A stretch of 64,000 nt of DNA from Pseudoduganella violacea. GTDB lineage: Bacteria; Pseudomonadota; Gammaproteobacteria; Burkholderiales; Burkholderiaceae_D. Positions 16,929-25,909 of this stretch are shown here, piece after piece. The notes under the pieces were generated by a model. That model saw nothing but the letters and a program-made list of their open reading frames with translations. It was not told the DNA's origin and searched no databases. The stretch is taken from NCBI RefSeq assembly GCF_014191875.1, contig NZ_JACHXD010000002.1, forward strand, positions 186,001 to 250,000, in the 5' to 3' direction. A program made the position numbers and the translations under genes. Numbering within the stretch: the stretch's first letter is position 1; the number at the start of each line of letters is the position of its first letter.

Positions 16929-19040
16929 TCAATTGGCGCCGACCAGGGCCGTGACGCGAATGGTCTTGGTCTCCGGAATCTCCGCATGCGACAGTACCTT
17001 CAGCTGCGGCAGCGCGCGGCGCAGGAAGCGCGACAGCAAGGCGCGCAGCGGTCCCGGCACCAGCAGCACCGGCGTCAAGCCCAGCGCTTCCTGCTGCTGG
17101 GCGGCGGCATTGGCTTGCTGGGCGATGGTGTCGGCCAGGCCCGGTTCGATGCCGGCTTCGCCGCCGGTCGACAAGGCTTGCATCAGCAGGCGCTCCAGGC
17201 GGTTATCCAAGGTCATCACCGACAGCTCGCCGCCGTTCGGGAACAGCTGCTGCACGATGGCGCGGCCGAGCGCGATGCGCACCAGGGCGGTCAGCTCGTT
17301 CGGATCCTGGCTCTGCGCCGTATGCTCGGCCAGGGTTTCGATGATGGTGCGCATATCGCGGATGTGCACGCCTTCGGCCAGCAGGTTCTGCAACACCTTC
17401 TGCAAGCCCGACAGCGAGATCATTTTCGGCACCAGGTCTTCCACCAGCTTGGGCGAATCCTTGCCCAGGTGGTCGAGCAGGGATTGCACCTCGGCCCGGC
17501 CCAGCAGCTCGGAAGCGTGGGTGGTGATCAGGTGGTTCAGGTGGGTCGCCACCACGGTGCCGGCGTCGACCACGGTATAGCCCATGCTCTGCGCCTCGTC
17601 GCGCTGGGCGGCGTCGATCCAGACGGCGGGCAGGCCGAACGCCGGGTCGGTGGTTTCCATGCCCTGCAGGGTGCCCGAGGCCATGCCCGGATTGATGGCC
17701 AGGAACTGGCCGTTGAACGCTTCGCCCGCGCCCACTTCCACGCCTTTCAGCGCGATGCGGTAGGCCGAAGGCTTGAGTTCCAGATTGTCGCGGATGTGCA
17801 CTGGCGGCGCCAGGAAGCCCACTTCCTGCGCGAACTTCTTGCGGATGCCCTTGATGCGCTTGAGCAGCTCGCCGCCCTGGGCCTTGTCCACCAGCGGGAT
17901 CAGGCGGTAGCCCACTTCCAGGCCGAGCGTATCGACCGGCAGGATGTCCTGCCAGCTCGCCTCTTCCTGCTCCGGCGCCGCCGTCTGGCCGCCGGCTGCC
18001 GCTGCGGCGGCCGCTTCGGCTTCCGGCGCTTCGGCCTGCTCCTTGGCGCGCTTGGCCATCAGATAGGCGGAACCGCCCAGGGCCGCCGCCAGCAGCAGGA
18101 AGACCAGGTTCGGCATGCCTGGAATCAGGCCCATGCCGCCGATGATGGCGGCCGTGATGTACAGCACCTGGGGCTTGGCGAACAGCTGGCCGATGACCTG
18201 GGTGCCGATATCGCTATCGCTGGCCACGCGCGAGACCACGATACCGGCCGCGATCGAAATGATCAGCGAAGGAATCTGCGCCACCAGGCCGTCGCCGATG
18301 GCCAGCAAGGTGTAGTTCTTGAGCGCGTCGCCGAAGGCCATATCGTGCTGGATCAGGCCGACCAGCAGGCCGCCGACGATATTGATCACCGTGACCATGA
18401 TGCCGGCGATCGCATCGCCGCGCACGTATTTGGAGGCGCCGTCCATGGCGCCATAGAACTCGGCTTCCTGCGACACCTCGTTGCGGCGGCGGCGCGCCTC
18501 GGGCTCGCCGATCAGGCCGGCGTTCAGGTCGGCGTCGATCGCCATCTGCTTGCCCGGCATCGCATCCAGGGCGAAGCGCGCGCCCACTTCGGCGATCCGG
18601 CCGGCGCCCTTGGTCACGACCACGAAGTTGATGATGGTCAGGATCACGAAGACCACGATACCGACCGTGTAATTGCCGCCGATCAGGAAGTGGCCGAAGG
18701 CTTCGATCACCTTGCCGGCCGCGTCGGCGCCGGTATGGCCTTCGGTCAAGACGACGCGGGTCGAGGCCACGTTCAGGGACAGGCGCAGCATGGTCGACAC
18801 CAGCAGCACCGTCGGGAAGGCCATGAAGTCGAGCGGCTTGACCGTGTACAGGCTGGTCAGCAGCACGATGACCGACAGCGCGATATTGAAGCTGAAGAAC
18901 AGGTCGAGCACAAAGGCCGGCAGCGGCAGGATCATCATCGCCAGCAGCATGATGATCAGGATCGGCGCGGCCAGGCTCTTGCCGGCCGCGCCGGACAGGT
19001 TCATGCCGCTCAGCCAGGCGGGTAGTTTCAGGCTGTTCAT
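16929..19040 (-). CDS. flhA: Flagellar type III export gate protein FlhA
   Basis: FlhA is the large export-gate component in the inner membrane. The 703-residue product has about eight membrane segments in residues 20-330, including MMILPLPAFVLDLFFSFNIA and DFMAFPTVLLVSTMLRLSLN. The cytoplasmic loop has GKQMAIDADLNAGLI and ARRRRNEVSQEAEFYGAMDG. A linker rich in Ala and Glu follows at about 335-365, then the cytosolic domain to the end. Its ATG overlaps the flhB stop by 4 bases (ATGA), so flhB-flhA form one unit. Confidence 0.97.
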   Translation of the reverse strand: MNSLKLPAWLSGMNLSGAAGKSLAAPILIIMLLAMMILPLPAFVLDLFFSFNIALSVIVLLTSLYTVKPLDFMAFPTVLLVSTMLRLSLNVASTRVVLTEGHTGADAAGKVIEAFGHFLIGGNYTVGIVVFVILTIINFVVVTKGAGRIAEVGARFALDAMPGKQMAIDADLNAGLIGEPEARRRRNEVSQEAEFYGAMDGASKYVRGDAIAGIMVTVINIVGGLLVGLIQHDMAFGDALKNYTLLAIGDGLVAQIPSLIISIAAGIVVSRVASDSDIGTQVIGQLFAKPQVLYITAAIIGGMGLIPGMPNLVFLLLAAALGGSAYLMAKRAKEQAEAPEAEAAAAAAAGGQTAAPEQEEASWQDILPVDTLGLEVGYRLIPLVDKAQGGELLKRIKGIRKKFAQEVGFLAPPVHIRDNLELKPSAYRIALKGVEVGAGEAFNGQFLAINPGMASGTLQGMETTDPAFGLPAVWIDAAQRDEAQSMGYTVVDAGTVVATHLNHLITTHASELLGRAEVQSLLDHLGKDSPKLVEDLVPKMISLSGLQKVLQNLLAEGVHIRDMRTIIETLAEHTAQSQDPNELTALVRIALGRAIVQQLFPNGGELSVMTLDNRLERLLMQALSTGGEAGIEPGLADTIAQQANAAAQQQEALGLTPVLLVPGPLRALLSRFLRRALPQLKVLSHAEIPETKTIRVTALVGAN

Positions 19041-20221
19041 GGATTAGCTCCCGTATTGTTTTGTGCTTGCGTTGGCGCCTGTTGCGAGGCTGGATGCAGC
19101 GGGTCCATATCGTCCGGCACCTCGAGTTTGCCGGGACGGTCTGGATAATGGCCGCCCGGACGGTAGGCGCGCAGCTGGAAGACATAGGCCAGCACTTCGG
19201 CCACGGCGGCATACAGGCGCGGCGAAATCTCGTCGCCGATCTCGGTATGCTTGTGCAGCGCGCGGGCCAGGGCCGGCGCTTCCAGGATCGCCACCTTGTG
19301 TTCCTTGGCCAGTTCGCGGATCTTGGCCGCCACCGCGTCGGTGCCCTTGGCCACCACCTTCGGCGCGCTGCCGGCGCCATCGACGTATTTCAGCGCGACG
19401 GCAAAATGGGTCGGGTTGGTCACCACCACGTCGGCGGTCGGCACCTCGGCCATCATGCGGCGCTTGGCCATTTCGCGCTGCAGCTGGCGGATCTTGCCCT
19501 TGATCTGGGGATTGCCGTCCGATTCCTTGGATTCCTGGATCAGCTCCTGGCGCGTCATCTTCAGCTTGTTGGCGTAATGCCACATCTGGTAAGGCGCATC
19601 GATGGCGGCGATAAAGCCGAGCGCGCCGACAATGAACAGGAAACTCATGGCCAGCATATCGAGCAGGTGGGCGCTGCCCAGCTTGAGCGGCTCGTTGACC
19701 AGGCCGAACACGGCTTCCTTCTGCTTGAGCACCACGAGCCAGGCGACGGCGGCCACGATCAGGGTTTTCAGGATGGCCTTGACCAGCTCCACCAGCGCAT
19801 TTTTGGACACCAGATTGCTCAAGCCGTTGATCGGGTTGAGCTTCATGAAATTCGGGGTGATGGCCTTGCCGCTGAACAGCCAGCCGCCCACCAGCAAGGG
19901 CGAAGCGAGGGCCACGATCATCACCGCCACCGCCAGCGGCAGGCAGGCGACGATGACCTGCACCACATCGACCAGGATGCGGGTGAGCAAGACATCGGGA
20001 TTGAAGACTTGCTCGCGCGTCAGCGACAGGCCGGACACCAGCGCCGCGCTCAATTGCCGTACCAGGCCGGAACCGGTCATCCACAAGCCAGCACCGGCCG
20101 CCATCAGCACGGTAAAGGTCGCCACTTCGCGCGACCGGGGAACGTCGCCTTCTTCCCGCGCCTGCTCGAGGCGCCTCTGTGACGCCGGTTCGGTCTTTTC
20201 GGCTTCGCTGTCTTCAGCCAT
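19037..20221 (-). CDS. flhB: Flagellar export apparatus switch protein FlhB
   Basis: FlhB controls the change of export specificity from rod/hook to filament substrates. The product is 394 residues. The N-terminus AEDSEAEKTEPASQRRLEQA is typical. Four membrane segments lie between about 32 and 215, and the autocleavage motif NPTH is at 269-272. The C-terminal tail is somewhat longer than usual and rich in Pro, Gln and Asn. It is the first gene of the minus-strand flhB-to-motD series. No clear promoter was recognised in the 138 bases upstream. Confidence 0.97.
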   Translation of the reverse strand: MAEDSEAEKTEPASQRRLEQAREEGDVPRSREVATFTVLMAAGAGLWMTGSGLVRQLSAALVSGLSLTREQVFNPDVLLTRILVDVVQVIVACLPLAVAVMIVALASPLLVGGWLFSGKAITPNFMKLNPINGLSNLVSKNALVELVKAILKTLIVAAVAWLVVLKQKEAVFGLVNEPLKLGSAHLLDMLAMSFLFIVGALGFIAAIDAPYQMWHYANKLKMTRQELIQESKESDGNPQIKGKIRQLQREMAKRRMMAEVPTADVVVTNPTHFAVALKYVDGAGSAPKVVAKGTDAVAAKIRELAKEHKVAILEAPALARALHKHTEIGDEISPRLYAAVAEVLAYVFQLRAYRPGGHYPDRPGKLEVPDDMDPLHPASQQAPTQAQNNTGANP

Positions 20222-20303
20222 CTACTGCTCCTGGTAAGGCCGGCGCGGACACCCGGCGGCCTGGCAGGAGACATTATTGCTTCTAGACCATGACGGCCAT
20301 CGG

Positions 20304-20341
20304 CGGAACAGGCGGACTTTCCCCGGCTTGTTCCGTTTTAT
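20304..20341 (+). other. Hairpin with T-run between the hydrolase gene and flhB
   Basis: CGGAACAGGC (20304-20313) can pair with GCTTGTTCCG (20326-20335) with one mismatch, and TTTTA follows on the plus strand. As a plus-strand terminator it would only stop antisense transcription. In the minus sense it gives a stem without a T run behind the hydrolase gene. Its function is uncertain. Confidence 0.35.
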
Positions 20342-20359
20342 TGCAAATTAGAAAATATC

Positions 20360-21343
20360 TCAGGACGCCGCGCACACGCGCTGCTCGATGGCGCCGAACA
20401 GCGATTTGCCGTCGGCATCGAGCATGTCGATGCGGATGGTGTCGCCGAAGCCCATGAAGGGCATGCTCGGCTTGCCGTCGGCGATCGTTTCCAGGCAGCG
20501 CTTCTCGGCGATGCAGGAATAGCCCTTCTTCGCATCCTGGTTCGACACCGTCCCGGAGCCGACGATGGTGCCGGCGCGCGCATGGCGCGTCTTGCACAGG
20601 TGGGCGATCAACTGGGCGAAGTTGAATACCATGTCGACGCCGGCATTGGGCTGGCCCACGAGCTTGCCGTTCCAGGCCGAGCGCAGCGGCAGGTGCAGCT
20701 TGCTCTCCTGCCAAGCGTCGCCCAGCTCGTCCGGCGTCAGCGCCACGGGCGCGAAGCTGGTGGCGGGCTTGGACTGGAGGAAGCCGAAGCCCTTGGCCAG
20801 TTCGTCGGGCATCAGATTGCGCAGCGAAACATCGTTGACCAGGGTCAGCAGGCGGATTTGCTGCTGGGCCTGGTCGGGCGTGGCGCCCATCGGCACATCG
20901 CCGGTGATGACGGCCACCTCGGCTTCGAAGTCCAGGCCCCATTCCTCATGGCGCAGCACGATATCGTCGCAGGGGCCGAGGAAATCGTCGCTGCCGCCCT
21001 GGTACATCAGCGGATCGTCCCAGAAGGCGGCCGGCATCTCGGCCTTGCGCGCCTTGCGCACCAGTTCCACATGGTTGACATAGGCCGAGCCGTCAACCCA
21101 CTGGTAGGCGCGCGGCAACGGCGCCATGCAGCGCTGCGGGTCGAAATCGAAGCTGCGGCGCGCCCGGCCCTCGTTGAGCTGGCGCGACAGCTCGTCGAGC
21201 TGGGGCGCGAGGAAGGCCCAGTCGTCGAGCGCGCGCTGCAGGGTGGCGGCGATGCCATCGGCCACCACGGCCGTTTTGAGGTCGCGCGCGACGATGGCCA
21301 GCTGGCCGTCGCGCGTGCCGTCTTTCAGGGTTGCCAGTTTCAT
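20360..21343 (-). CDS. Fumarylacetoacetate hydrolase family protein
   Basis: The 327-residue product belongs to the FAH superfamily, metal-dependent enzymes that cleave or decarboxylate C-C bonds in aromatic or sugar acid catabolism. The metal-binding signature is seen in WGLDFEAEVAVITGDVPMG (about residues 134-152). Further family elements are LTLVNDVSLRNLM, GSGTVSNQDAKKGYSCIAEK and MGFGDTIRIDML. The exact substrate cannot be read from the sequence. No other catabolic genes adjoin it, and it is unrelated to the flagellar genes 138 bases away. Confidence 0.85.
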   Translation of the reverse strand: MKLATLKDGTRDGQLAIVARDLKTAVVADGIAATLQRALDDWAFLAPQLDELSRQLNEGRARRSFDFDPQRCMAPLPRAYQWVDGSAYVNHVELVRKARKAEMPAAFWDDPLMYQGGSDDFLGPCDDIVLRHEEWGLDFEAEVAVITGDVPMGATPDQAQQQIRLLTLVNDVSLRNLMPDELAKGFGFLQSKPATSFAPVALTPDELGDAWQESKLHLPLRSAWNGKLVGQPNAGVDMVFNFAQLIAHLCKTRHARAGTIVGSGTVSNQDAKKGYSCIAEKRCLETIADGKPSMPFMGFGDTIRIDMLDADGKSLFGAIEQRVCAAS

Positions 21344-21413
21344 GGGCGAAAGCGGAAAGTTGCGAAGAGCAAAACTGTAGCAGATGCCCGCCCGGTGCGG
21401 CGGACCGAGAGGC

Positions 21414-22130
21414 TCAGACCGGTGCCAGCAGGGCCAGCTGTTCCGGCGTCAGATAGCACCACTCGCCCTCTTGCAGGCCGAGCGACGCCAATTCCAGGCC
21501 GCCGATGGCGGAGCGGTGCAGCGCGCTGCAATGGTTGCCGGCCGCCGCCAGCATGCGCTTGACCTGGTGGTATTTGCCCTGCTCCAGCACGATTTCCAGC
21601 TGGTGCTCGCCGCGCTGTTCGCAGACCAGGGCCGCCAGCGGCGCCGGCTCGTCGTGCAGTTGCACGCCGGCGCGCAGTTGCGCGATCAGTTCCGGCGTCA
21701 CCGGATCGTGGGTGGTGGCCTGGTAGACCTTGGGCACGTGGCGCTTGGGCGAGGACTGGGCATGGATGAAGGGGCCGTCGTCCGACATCAGCAGCATGCC
21801 CGTGGTGTCGTGGTCGAGGCGGCCGACCGGCTGCACTTCGCGCCAGCTGAATTGCTCGGGCAGCAAGGTCAGCACGCCGGGATGGTGGCTGGGCTTGCGC
21901 GAGCATTCATAGTCGGCCGGCTTGTACAGGGCCAGGTACAGGTGTTCGCGGTAGACCCACTCTTCCTCGAAGACTTGCAGCACCAGGCCCTCGGTGTCGA
22001 AGCTGGTCTTGTAATTGTCCTGCACGACGCCACCGATCAGGACATCGCCGTCCTCGATCAGGGCGCGGCAGTATTTGCGGGTGCCGAAACCCTGCGATTG
22101 CAGGATGCGGTCTAGGGATATTTTACTCAT
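21414..22130 (-). CDS. RsuA-family 16S rRNA pseudouridine synthase
   Basis: The product modifies a uridine in rRNA, by family most likely U516 of 16S rRNA. The start at ATG 22130 (MSKISLDRILQSQGFGTRKY) gives 238 residues and is preferred over a frame extension to 22205. An S4 RNA-binding domain fills the first 60 residues. The catalytic motif GRLDHDTTG places the nucleophile at Asp106. The end has LEQGKYHQVKRMLAAAGNHC. RluB/RluE/RluF relatives share the fold; the RsuA assignment rests on length and motif style. Confidence 0.85.
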   Translation of the reverse strand: MSKISLDRILQSQGFGTRKYCRALIEDGDVLIGGVVQDNYKTSFDTEGLVLQVFEEEWVYREHLYLALYKPADYECSRKPSHHPGVLTLLPEQFSWREVQPVGRLDHDTTGMLLMSDDGPFIHAQSSPKRHVPKVYQATTHDPVTPELIAQLRAGVQLHDEPAPLAALVCEQRGEHQLEIVLEQGKYHQVKRMLAAAGNHCSALHRSAIGGLELASLGLQEGEWCYLTPEQLALLAPV

Positions 22131-22173
22131 GGGGCGGAATTTTACCGGATTTGCCCTGGCACCCGCCAAGCGA

Positions 22174-22187
22174 TTGATATAAATCAA
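22174..22187. promoter_or_regulatory. Perfect FNR/Anr box (TTGATATAAATCAA)
   Basis: TTGAT-N4-ATCAA is a full match to the FNR/Anr consensus. Its centre (22180.5) lies about 41 bases before a plausible start site near 22221-22222, if TACACT (22209-22214) is the -10 element. That is the position expected for a class II activated promoter reading into the small gene at 22293. The rsuA-type gene reads the other way from 22130. Confidence 0.7.
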
Positions 22188-22292
22188 ACTGCTGACCGAT
22201 CCCATCGATACACTGGAAACAAATGTAGGAATCTACTTAACGTGCCTTAGGATTCCATCGAGCACGATCAGAATTTACGGGAGAGCCAGATC

Positions 22293-22496
22293 ATGCAAAT
22301 CCACGACAGCGATATCCGTGCCACCGCCGAACAGGCGGCCCAACATGAAACCGAAGCCGCCCTGGCGCGCTGGCGCGGTGGCGCCCCATTCGGCGGCCAT
22401 ACGGTGCAATGGCGCTGGCATGCGCACCTGCAGCAGCATTATCAGGATTGGCTGCAGGCTGGCGGCTTCCATGCCGAAGAAACCGGGCTGAAATGA
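22293..22496 (+). CDS. Small conserved-type hypothetical protein (67 aa) behind an FNR box
   Basis: No family was recognised. The 67-residue product (MQIHDSDIRATAEQAAQHE at the start) is rich in His, Gln, Ala and Trp, with a WRWHAHLQQHYQDWLQAGGF stretch and no membrane segment or signal peptide. The ribosome binding site GGGAGAG lies about 9 bases before the ATG. Codon use matches neighbouring real genes. A perfect FNR box lies about 110 bases upstream in the right place to activate it. A GC-rich stem (22503-22517) without a strong T run follows. It may be a low-oxygen-induced small protein; this is an inference. Confidence 0.65.
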   Translation: MQIHDSDIRATAEQAAQHETEAALARWRGGAPFGGHTVQWRWHAHLQQHYQDWLQAGGFHAEETGLK

Positions 22497-22748
22497 AAAC
22501 AGCGGCCAGAGGCCGCCGTTCTCTTGTTCCATCCCGGAACACATTCGAGGAAGTGAGTTCACTCGGTGGGCGCATGCACGATGCGCCGGGAGTAGTTCCA
22601 TCGCAATGTCAGCTTACGCCAACCTTCAACTTCTTGTATAAGCCCTCCCTTGGAACGAACTACATCACCACTATAGCCCACGACCGGGAATATACAAGGG
22701 GTAACAAGAGCAAACTGCCAATCTTGTCTGTTGCTCTCTTAACGCAAT

Positions 22749-23786
22749 TTAGCGCAGGGCGGGACGGGCGGCCTCGGCGGCCGCCTTGATCGCGCCGGAA
22801 CCCACGGCGGCGCCGAATTTCTTCAGCACGCGCTCCTGCAGTCCCTCGTGCTGGGTGTAGTCGATGATGTCGGGCGCGTCGATCACATCGCGCGCCACGC
22901 TGTCCACGCTGCCCAGGCCATCGGCCAGGCCCATGTCGATGGCGCGCGCGCCGGTCCAGAACAGGCCCGAGAACATCTCCGGCGTTTCCTTCAGACGCTT
23001 GCCGCGGCCCGTGCGCACCACGTCGATGAACTGCTGGTGGATTTCATTGAGCATGCTCTGGGCGTGCTGCTTTTGCTTGTCCGACTGCGGGCTGAACGGG
23101 TCGAGGAAACCTTTGTTGGCGCCGGCCGTCAGCAGGCGGCGCTCGACGCCCAGCTTGTCCATGGTGCCGGTGAAGCCGAAACCGTCCATCAGCACGCCGA
23201 TCGAGCCGATCAGGCTGGCCTTGTCGACATAGATCTTGTCGGCCGAGGCGGCGATGTAATAGCCGCCCGAAGCGCAGATCTCGTCGACCACCACGTACAG
23301 CGGCTTGGCCGGATAGCCCTTGCGCAGGCGGTGCACCTCGTCGACGATCATGCCGGCCTGCACCGCGCTGCCGCCCGGGCTGTTAATGTGCAGCACCACG
23401 GCCACCGAGCCGCTGTCGGAAAACGCCTTGTTGAGGGCCGGGATCACCACCGAGGCGGCGCCGCTACCCTCCGCCTCGATATTGCCTTCGATCTCGATCA
23501 GGGCCGTATGTCGCCCTAAAGACTCGGCATCTCCGCCCATCAGGTCGATATCGAAATAGCTGACCACAGCCAGGAAGACGATCACCAGCATGAAAACCTT
23601 GAAGAAGATGCTCCAGCGGCGGTTGGCGCGCTGTTCCTTCAGGGTGGCGAACACCAGCTTCTCCAGCACCTCCCTCTCCCACTTGATGGGCGGCGCGCCC
23701 TCGTCGGTGGGCGCGGCCGGCGGCGCCGGTGGCGGGGTCGGCGGCAAGCCAGCGGCGTTGCCGGGATGTTCAGTGTTCTCGTTCAT
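22749..23786 (-). CDS. sppA: S49-family signal peptide peptidase SppA
   Basis: SppA degrades cleaved signal peptides in the inner membrane. The product is 345 residues: a Pro-rich cytoplasmic N-terminus (about 14-34), one membrane segment at about 59-77, then the S49 domain. The nucleophile is likely Ser173 in CASGGYYIAA, and the general base Lys225 in AGANKGFLDPFSP. This is the short single-domain form. It is the last gene of the minus-strand rluC - phosphatase - Rieske - sppA series. The 252 bases downstream, to 22497, hold no recognisable gene. Confidence 0.93.
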   Translation of the reverse strand: MNENTEHPGNAAGLPPTPPPAPPAAPTDEGAPPIKWEREVLEKLVFATLKEQRANRRWSIFFKVFMLVIVFLAVVSYFDIDLMGGDAESLGRHTALIEIEGNIEAEGSGAASVVIPALNKAFSDSGSVAVVLHINSPGGSAVQAGMIVDEVHRLRKGYPAKPLYVVVDEICASGGYYIAASADKIYVDKASLIGSIGVLMDGFGFTGTMDKLGVERRLLTAGANKGFLDPFSPQSDKQKQHAQSMLNEIHQQFIDVVRTGRGKRLKETPEMFSGLFWTGARAIDMGLADGLGSVDSVARDVIDAPDIIDYTQHEGLQERVLKKFGAAVGSGAIKAAAEAARPALR

Positions 23787-23813
23787 GCTCTACTTTTCGT
23801 GAAAGACGGCGCC

Positions 23814-24188
23814 TCAGGCGCGCGCCGGACGGACGTAATCGTCCGGTTGCCAGAAAATCTGCTGATCGCGCTCGCTCACCGTGATCGGCCGCAGGCGGCC
23901 GCCCTTGCACGGGCCGCCGGCACAGTGGCCGCTTTCCGGCACATACACGGCGCCATGGGTCGAGCACATGATGTACAGGCCGCTCGACTCGAAAAATTCG
24001 CCGGGCGCCCAGTCCAGTTCGATGGGCACGTGGGCGCAGCGGTTCAGATAGCCATACGCCTGGCCGCCATAGCGCACCACGAAGCCGGTGCCGTCCTCGC
24101 CGCCGGCCGTGACGGGAAAGCGCACGCCCTTGCCGCCCTCGGCCAATTCGTCGGAGGCGCAGATCAGGATCTCAGGGTTCTCGCTCAT
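23814..24188 (-). CDS. Rieske [2Fe-2S] ferredoxin-like protein
   Basis: The 124-residue product is a small soluble Rieske protein. The cluster ligands are visible as CAH (C-x-H) and, 17 residues on, CSTH (C-x2-H), in the order NRCAHVPIELDW and GLYIMCSTHGAVYVP. There is no membrane anchor or signal peptide. It could be a ferredoxin for an unidentified oxygenase, but the partner is not visible. Its start overlaps the phosphatase stop by one base, which shows tight coupling in the operon. Confidence 0.9.
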   Translation of the reverse strand: MSENPEILICASDELAEGGKGVRFPVTAGGEDGTGFVVRYGGQAYGYLNRCAHVPIELDWAPGEFFESSGLYIMCSTHGAVYVPESGHCAGGPCKGGRLRPITVSERDQQIFWQPDDYVRPARA

Positions 24189-24847
24189 CAGGCGTTCTCA
24201 TTCAGCCATTGGTGCAGCTCGGCCACGGAACGCGCGGAGAACAGCGGATTACAGGCTTGCAGCTGGTGGATCGGGTGGGCGCCGTATTCGACGGCGATGC
24301 CGGCCGCGCCCGCGTTCTGCGCCATCAGCAAGTCATGGGTGGTGTCGCCGATCATCACGGTGCGCTTGAGGTCCTGGCCCAGTTCGCGCGTCAGTTCTTG
24401 CAGCATGGCCGGATGGGGCTTGGAGAATGTTTCATCAGCGCAACGCGTGGCGTCGAAGGCCGACAGCAGACCCACATCGTTGAGCGCGCGGTTCAGGCCG
24501 ACCCGGCTCTTGCCGGTGGCCACGGCCAGGAAATAGCCTTCCTGCGCCAATTCCTGCAACATTTCGCGCGCGCCCTGGAACAGGGTCAGCTCATGGTCGC
24601 GGCTCAGGAAGTGGTAGCGGTAGCGCTCCACCATGCGCGCATGGTATTTCGGGTCGGCGTCGGGCAGCACGGCCTGCATGGCCTCATGCAGGCCGAGGCC
24701 GATCACATGGGCGGCGGCAGCCTCGCCCGGCACCGGCAACCCCAAGTCCTTGGCGGCGGCCTGGATGCACTTGACGATGGCCGCCGTGCTATCCATCAAC
24801 GTGCCATCCCAATCGAAGACGATCAGATCAAATTGCTTTCTTGACAT
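24188..24847 (-). CDS. HAD-superfamily phosphatase, phosphoglycolate phosphatase-like
   Basis: The 219-residue product has the HAD motif I FDWDGTLMDST near the N-terminus (nucleophile Asp in the first position of DWDGT), motif II in LAVATGKSRVG, and motif III/IV in FSKPHPAM and VMIGDTTHDLLMAQNAGA. Members of this group are often annotated as Gph. The actual substrate may differ. It lies 39 bases after rluC and overlaps the Rieske gene by one base. Confidence 0.88.
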   Translation of the reverse strand: MSRKQFDLIVFDWDGTLMDSTAAIVKCIQAAAKDLGLPVPGEAAAAHVIGLGLHEAMQAVLPDADPKYHARMVERYRYHFLSRDHELTLFQGAREMLQELAQEGYFLAVATGKSRVGLNRALNDVGLLSAFDATRCADETFSKPHPAMLQELTRELGQDLKRTVMIGDTTHDLLMAQNAGAAGIAVEYGAHPIHQLQACNPLFSARSVAELHQWLNENA

Positions 24848-24886
24848 TTTCCCCAGCCGGCGCGCGGCTGGCTCCTCTATATAATA

Positions 24887-25909
24887 TTAGTGCGGCAACG
24901 CCGGACCCAGGCTTTGCAGGAAGCGATCGCACTCGGCGGCCAGCGGCGCATTCAGCGTCATGCGTTTCCCCGATTCCGGGTGGGTAAACGTGATCTGATG
25001 GGCATGCAGAAACATGCGTTTCAGCGCGCCACGCGTGGCATCGGCTTTTTGCAAAGCTTTGTTCAGGGCGAAATCGCCGTATTTATCGTCACCAGCAATC
25101 GGGAAGCCCGACGATGCCAGATGAACGCGAATCTGGTGCGTGCGGCCGGTTTTCAGCTCGGCTTCCAGCAAGGCAAATTTTTCAAACTTGCGCAGCAGGG
25201 AGAATACCGTATGTGAAGGCTGGCCGTCGGCCGCCACCGTCACCCGGCGTTCGCCATCGGCCGTCGTATATTTGTGCAATGACAATTTTACATGCTGGCG
25301 CTTATTCTTCCAGTCCCCCACCGCCAGCACCAGGTAGCGCTTGTCGGTATGGCCGTCGCGCATCTGCTCATGCAGGCTGGTCAAGGCGGAACGTTTCTTG
25401 GCGAGCAAGAGCAAACCCGAGGTTTCGCGGTCGAGGCGGTGCACCAACTCGAGGAATTTGGCGTCCGGACGCGAGGCGCGCAATTGCTCGATGACGCCGA
25501 ACGAGACGCCCGAGCCGCCGTGCACAGCCACGCCGGCCGGCTTGTCGATGACCAGCAGGTGGCTGTCCTCGAAAATAATGCTGAATTCGGCGGCCGGCAC
25601 GCTGACTTCATTCTTTTCGGCAACACGAATCGGCGGAATGCGCACCAGATCGCCCTGTACCAGACGGTACAATTGGTCGATGCGGCCCTTGTTGACGCGC
25701 ACTTCACCCGAGCGCAGGATGCGGTAGATATGGCTTTTCGGCACGCCTTTGCAAACACGCAACAGATAATTATCGATGCGCTGCCCGGCCTCTTCTTCGG
25801 TGATTGTGACGAATTGTGCTTGCGGCAGGACCGGTGCGGGGGAAGCCGGCTGGGCCTGGGAGGCCTTGTTTTGCCCTGTCTTCCCAGAAAATCTCTCTAA
25901 GTCCTTCAT
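24887..25909 (-). CDS. rluC: 23S rRNA pseudouridine synthase RluC
   Basis: RluC converts uridines 955, 2504 and 2580 of 23S rRNA (E. coli numbering). The start at ATG 25909 (MKDLERFSGKTGQNKASQAQ) gives 340 residues. An S4 domain covers about 43-100. The RluA-family catalytic motif HRLDRETSG places the nucleophile at Asp160. RluC next to, and divergent from, rne is a classical arrangement. It is the first gene of the four-gene minus-strand operon. Confidence 0.92.
   Translation of the reverse strand: MKDLERFSGKTGQNKASQAQPASPAPVLPQAQFVTITEEEAGQRIDNYLLRVCKGVPKSHIYRILRSGEVRVNKGRIDQLYRLVQGDLVRIPPIRVAEKNEVSVPAAEFSIIFEDSHLLVIDKPAGVAVHGGSGVSFGVIEQLRASRPDAKFLELVHRLDRETSGLLLLAKKRSALTSLHEQMRDGHTDKRYLVLAVGDWKNKRQHVKLSLHKYTTADGERRVTVAADGQPSHTVFSLLRKFEKFALLEAELKTGRTHQIRVHLASSGFPIAGDDKYGDFALNKALQKADATRGALKRMFLHAHQITFTHPESGKRMTLNAPLAAECDRFLQSLGPALPH

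Noticed and set aside
16344-19025. 893-codon plus-strand frame opposite flhA
   Set aside because: Composition is dominated by His, Gln, Arg and Gly, as expected for an antisense frame of a GC-rich gene. It runs opposite an unmistakable FlhA.
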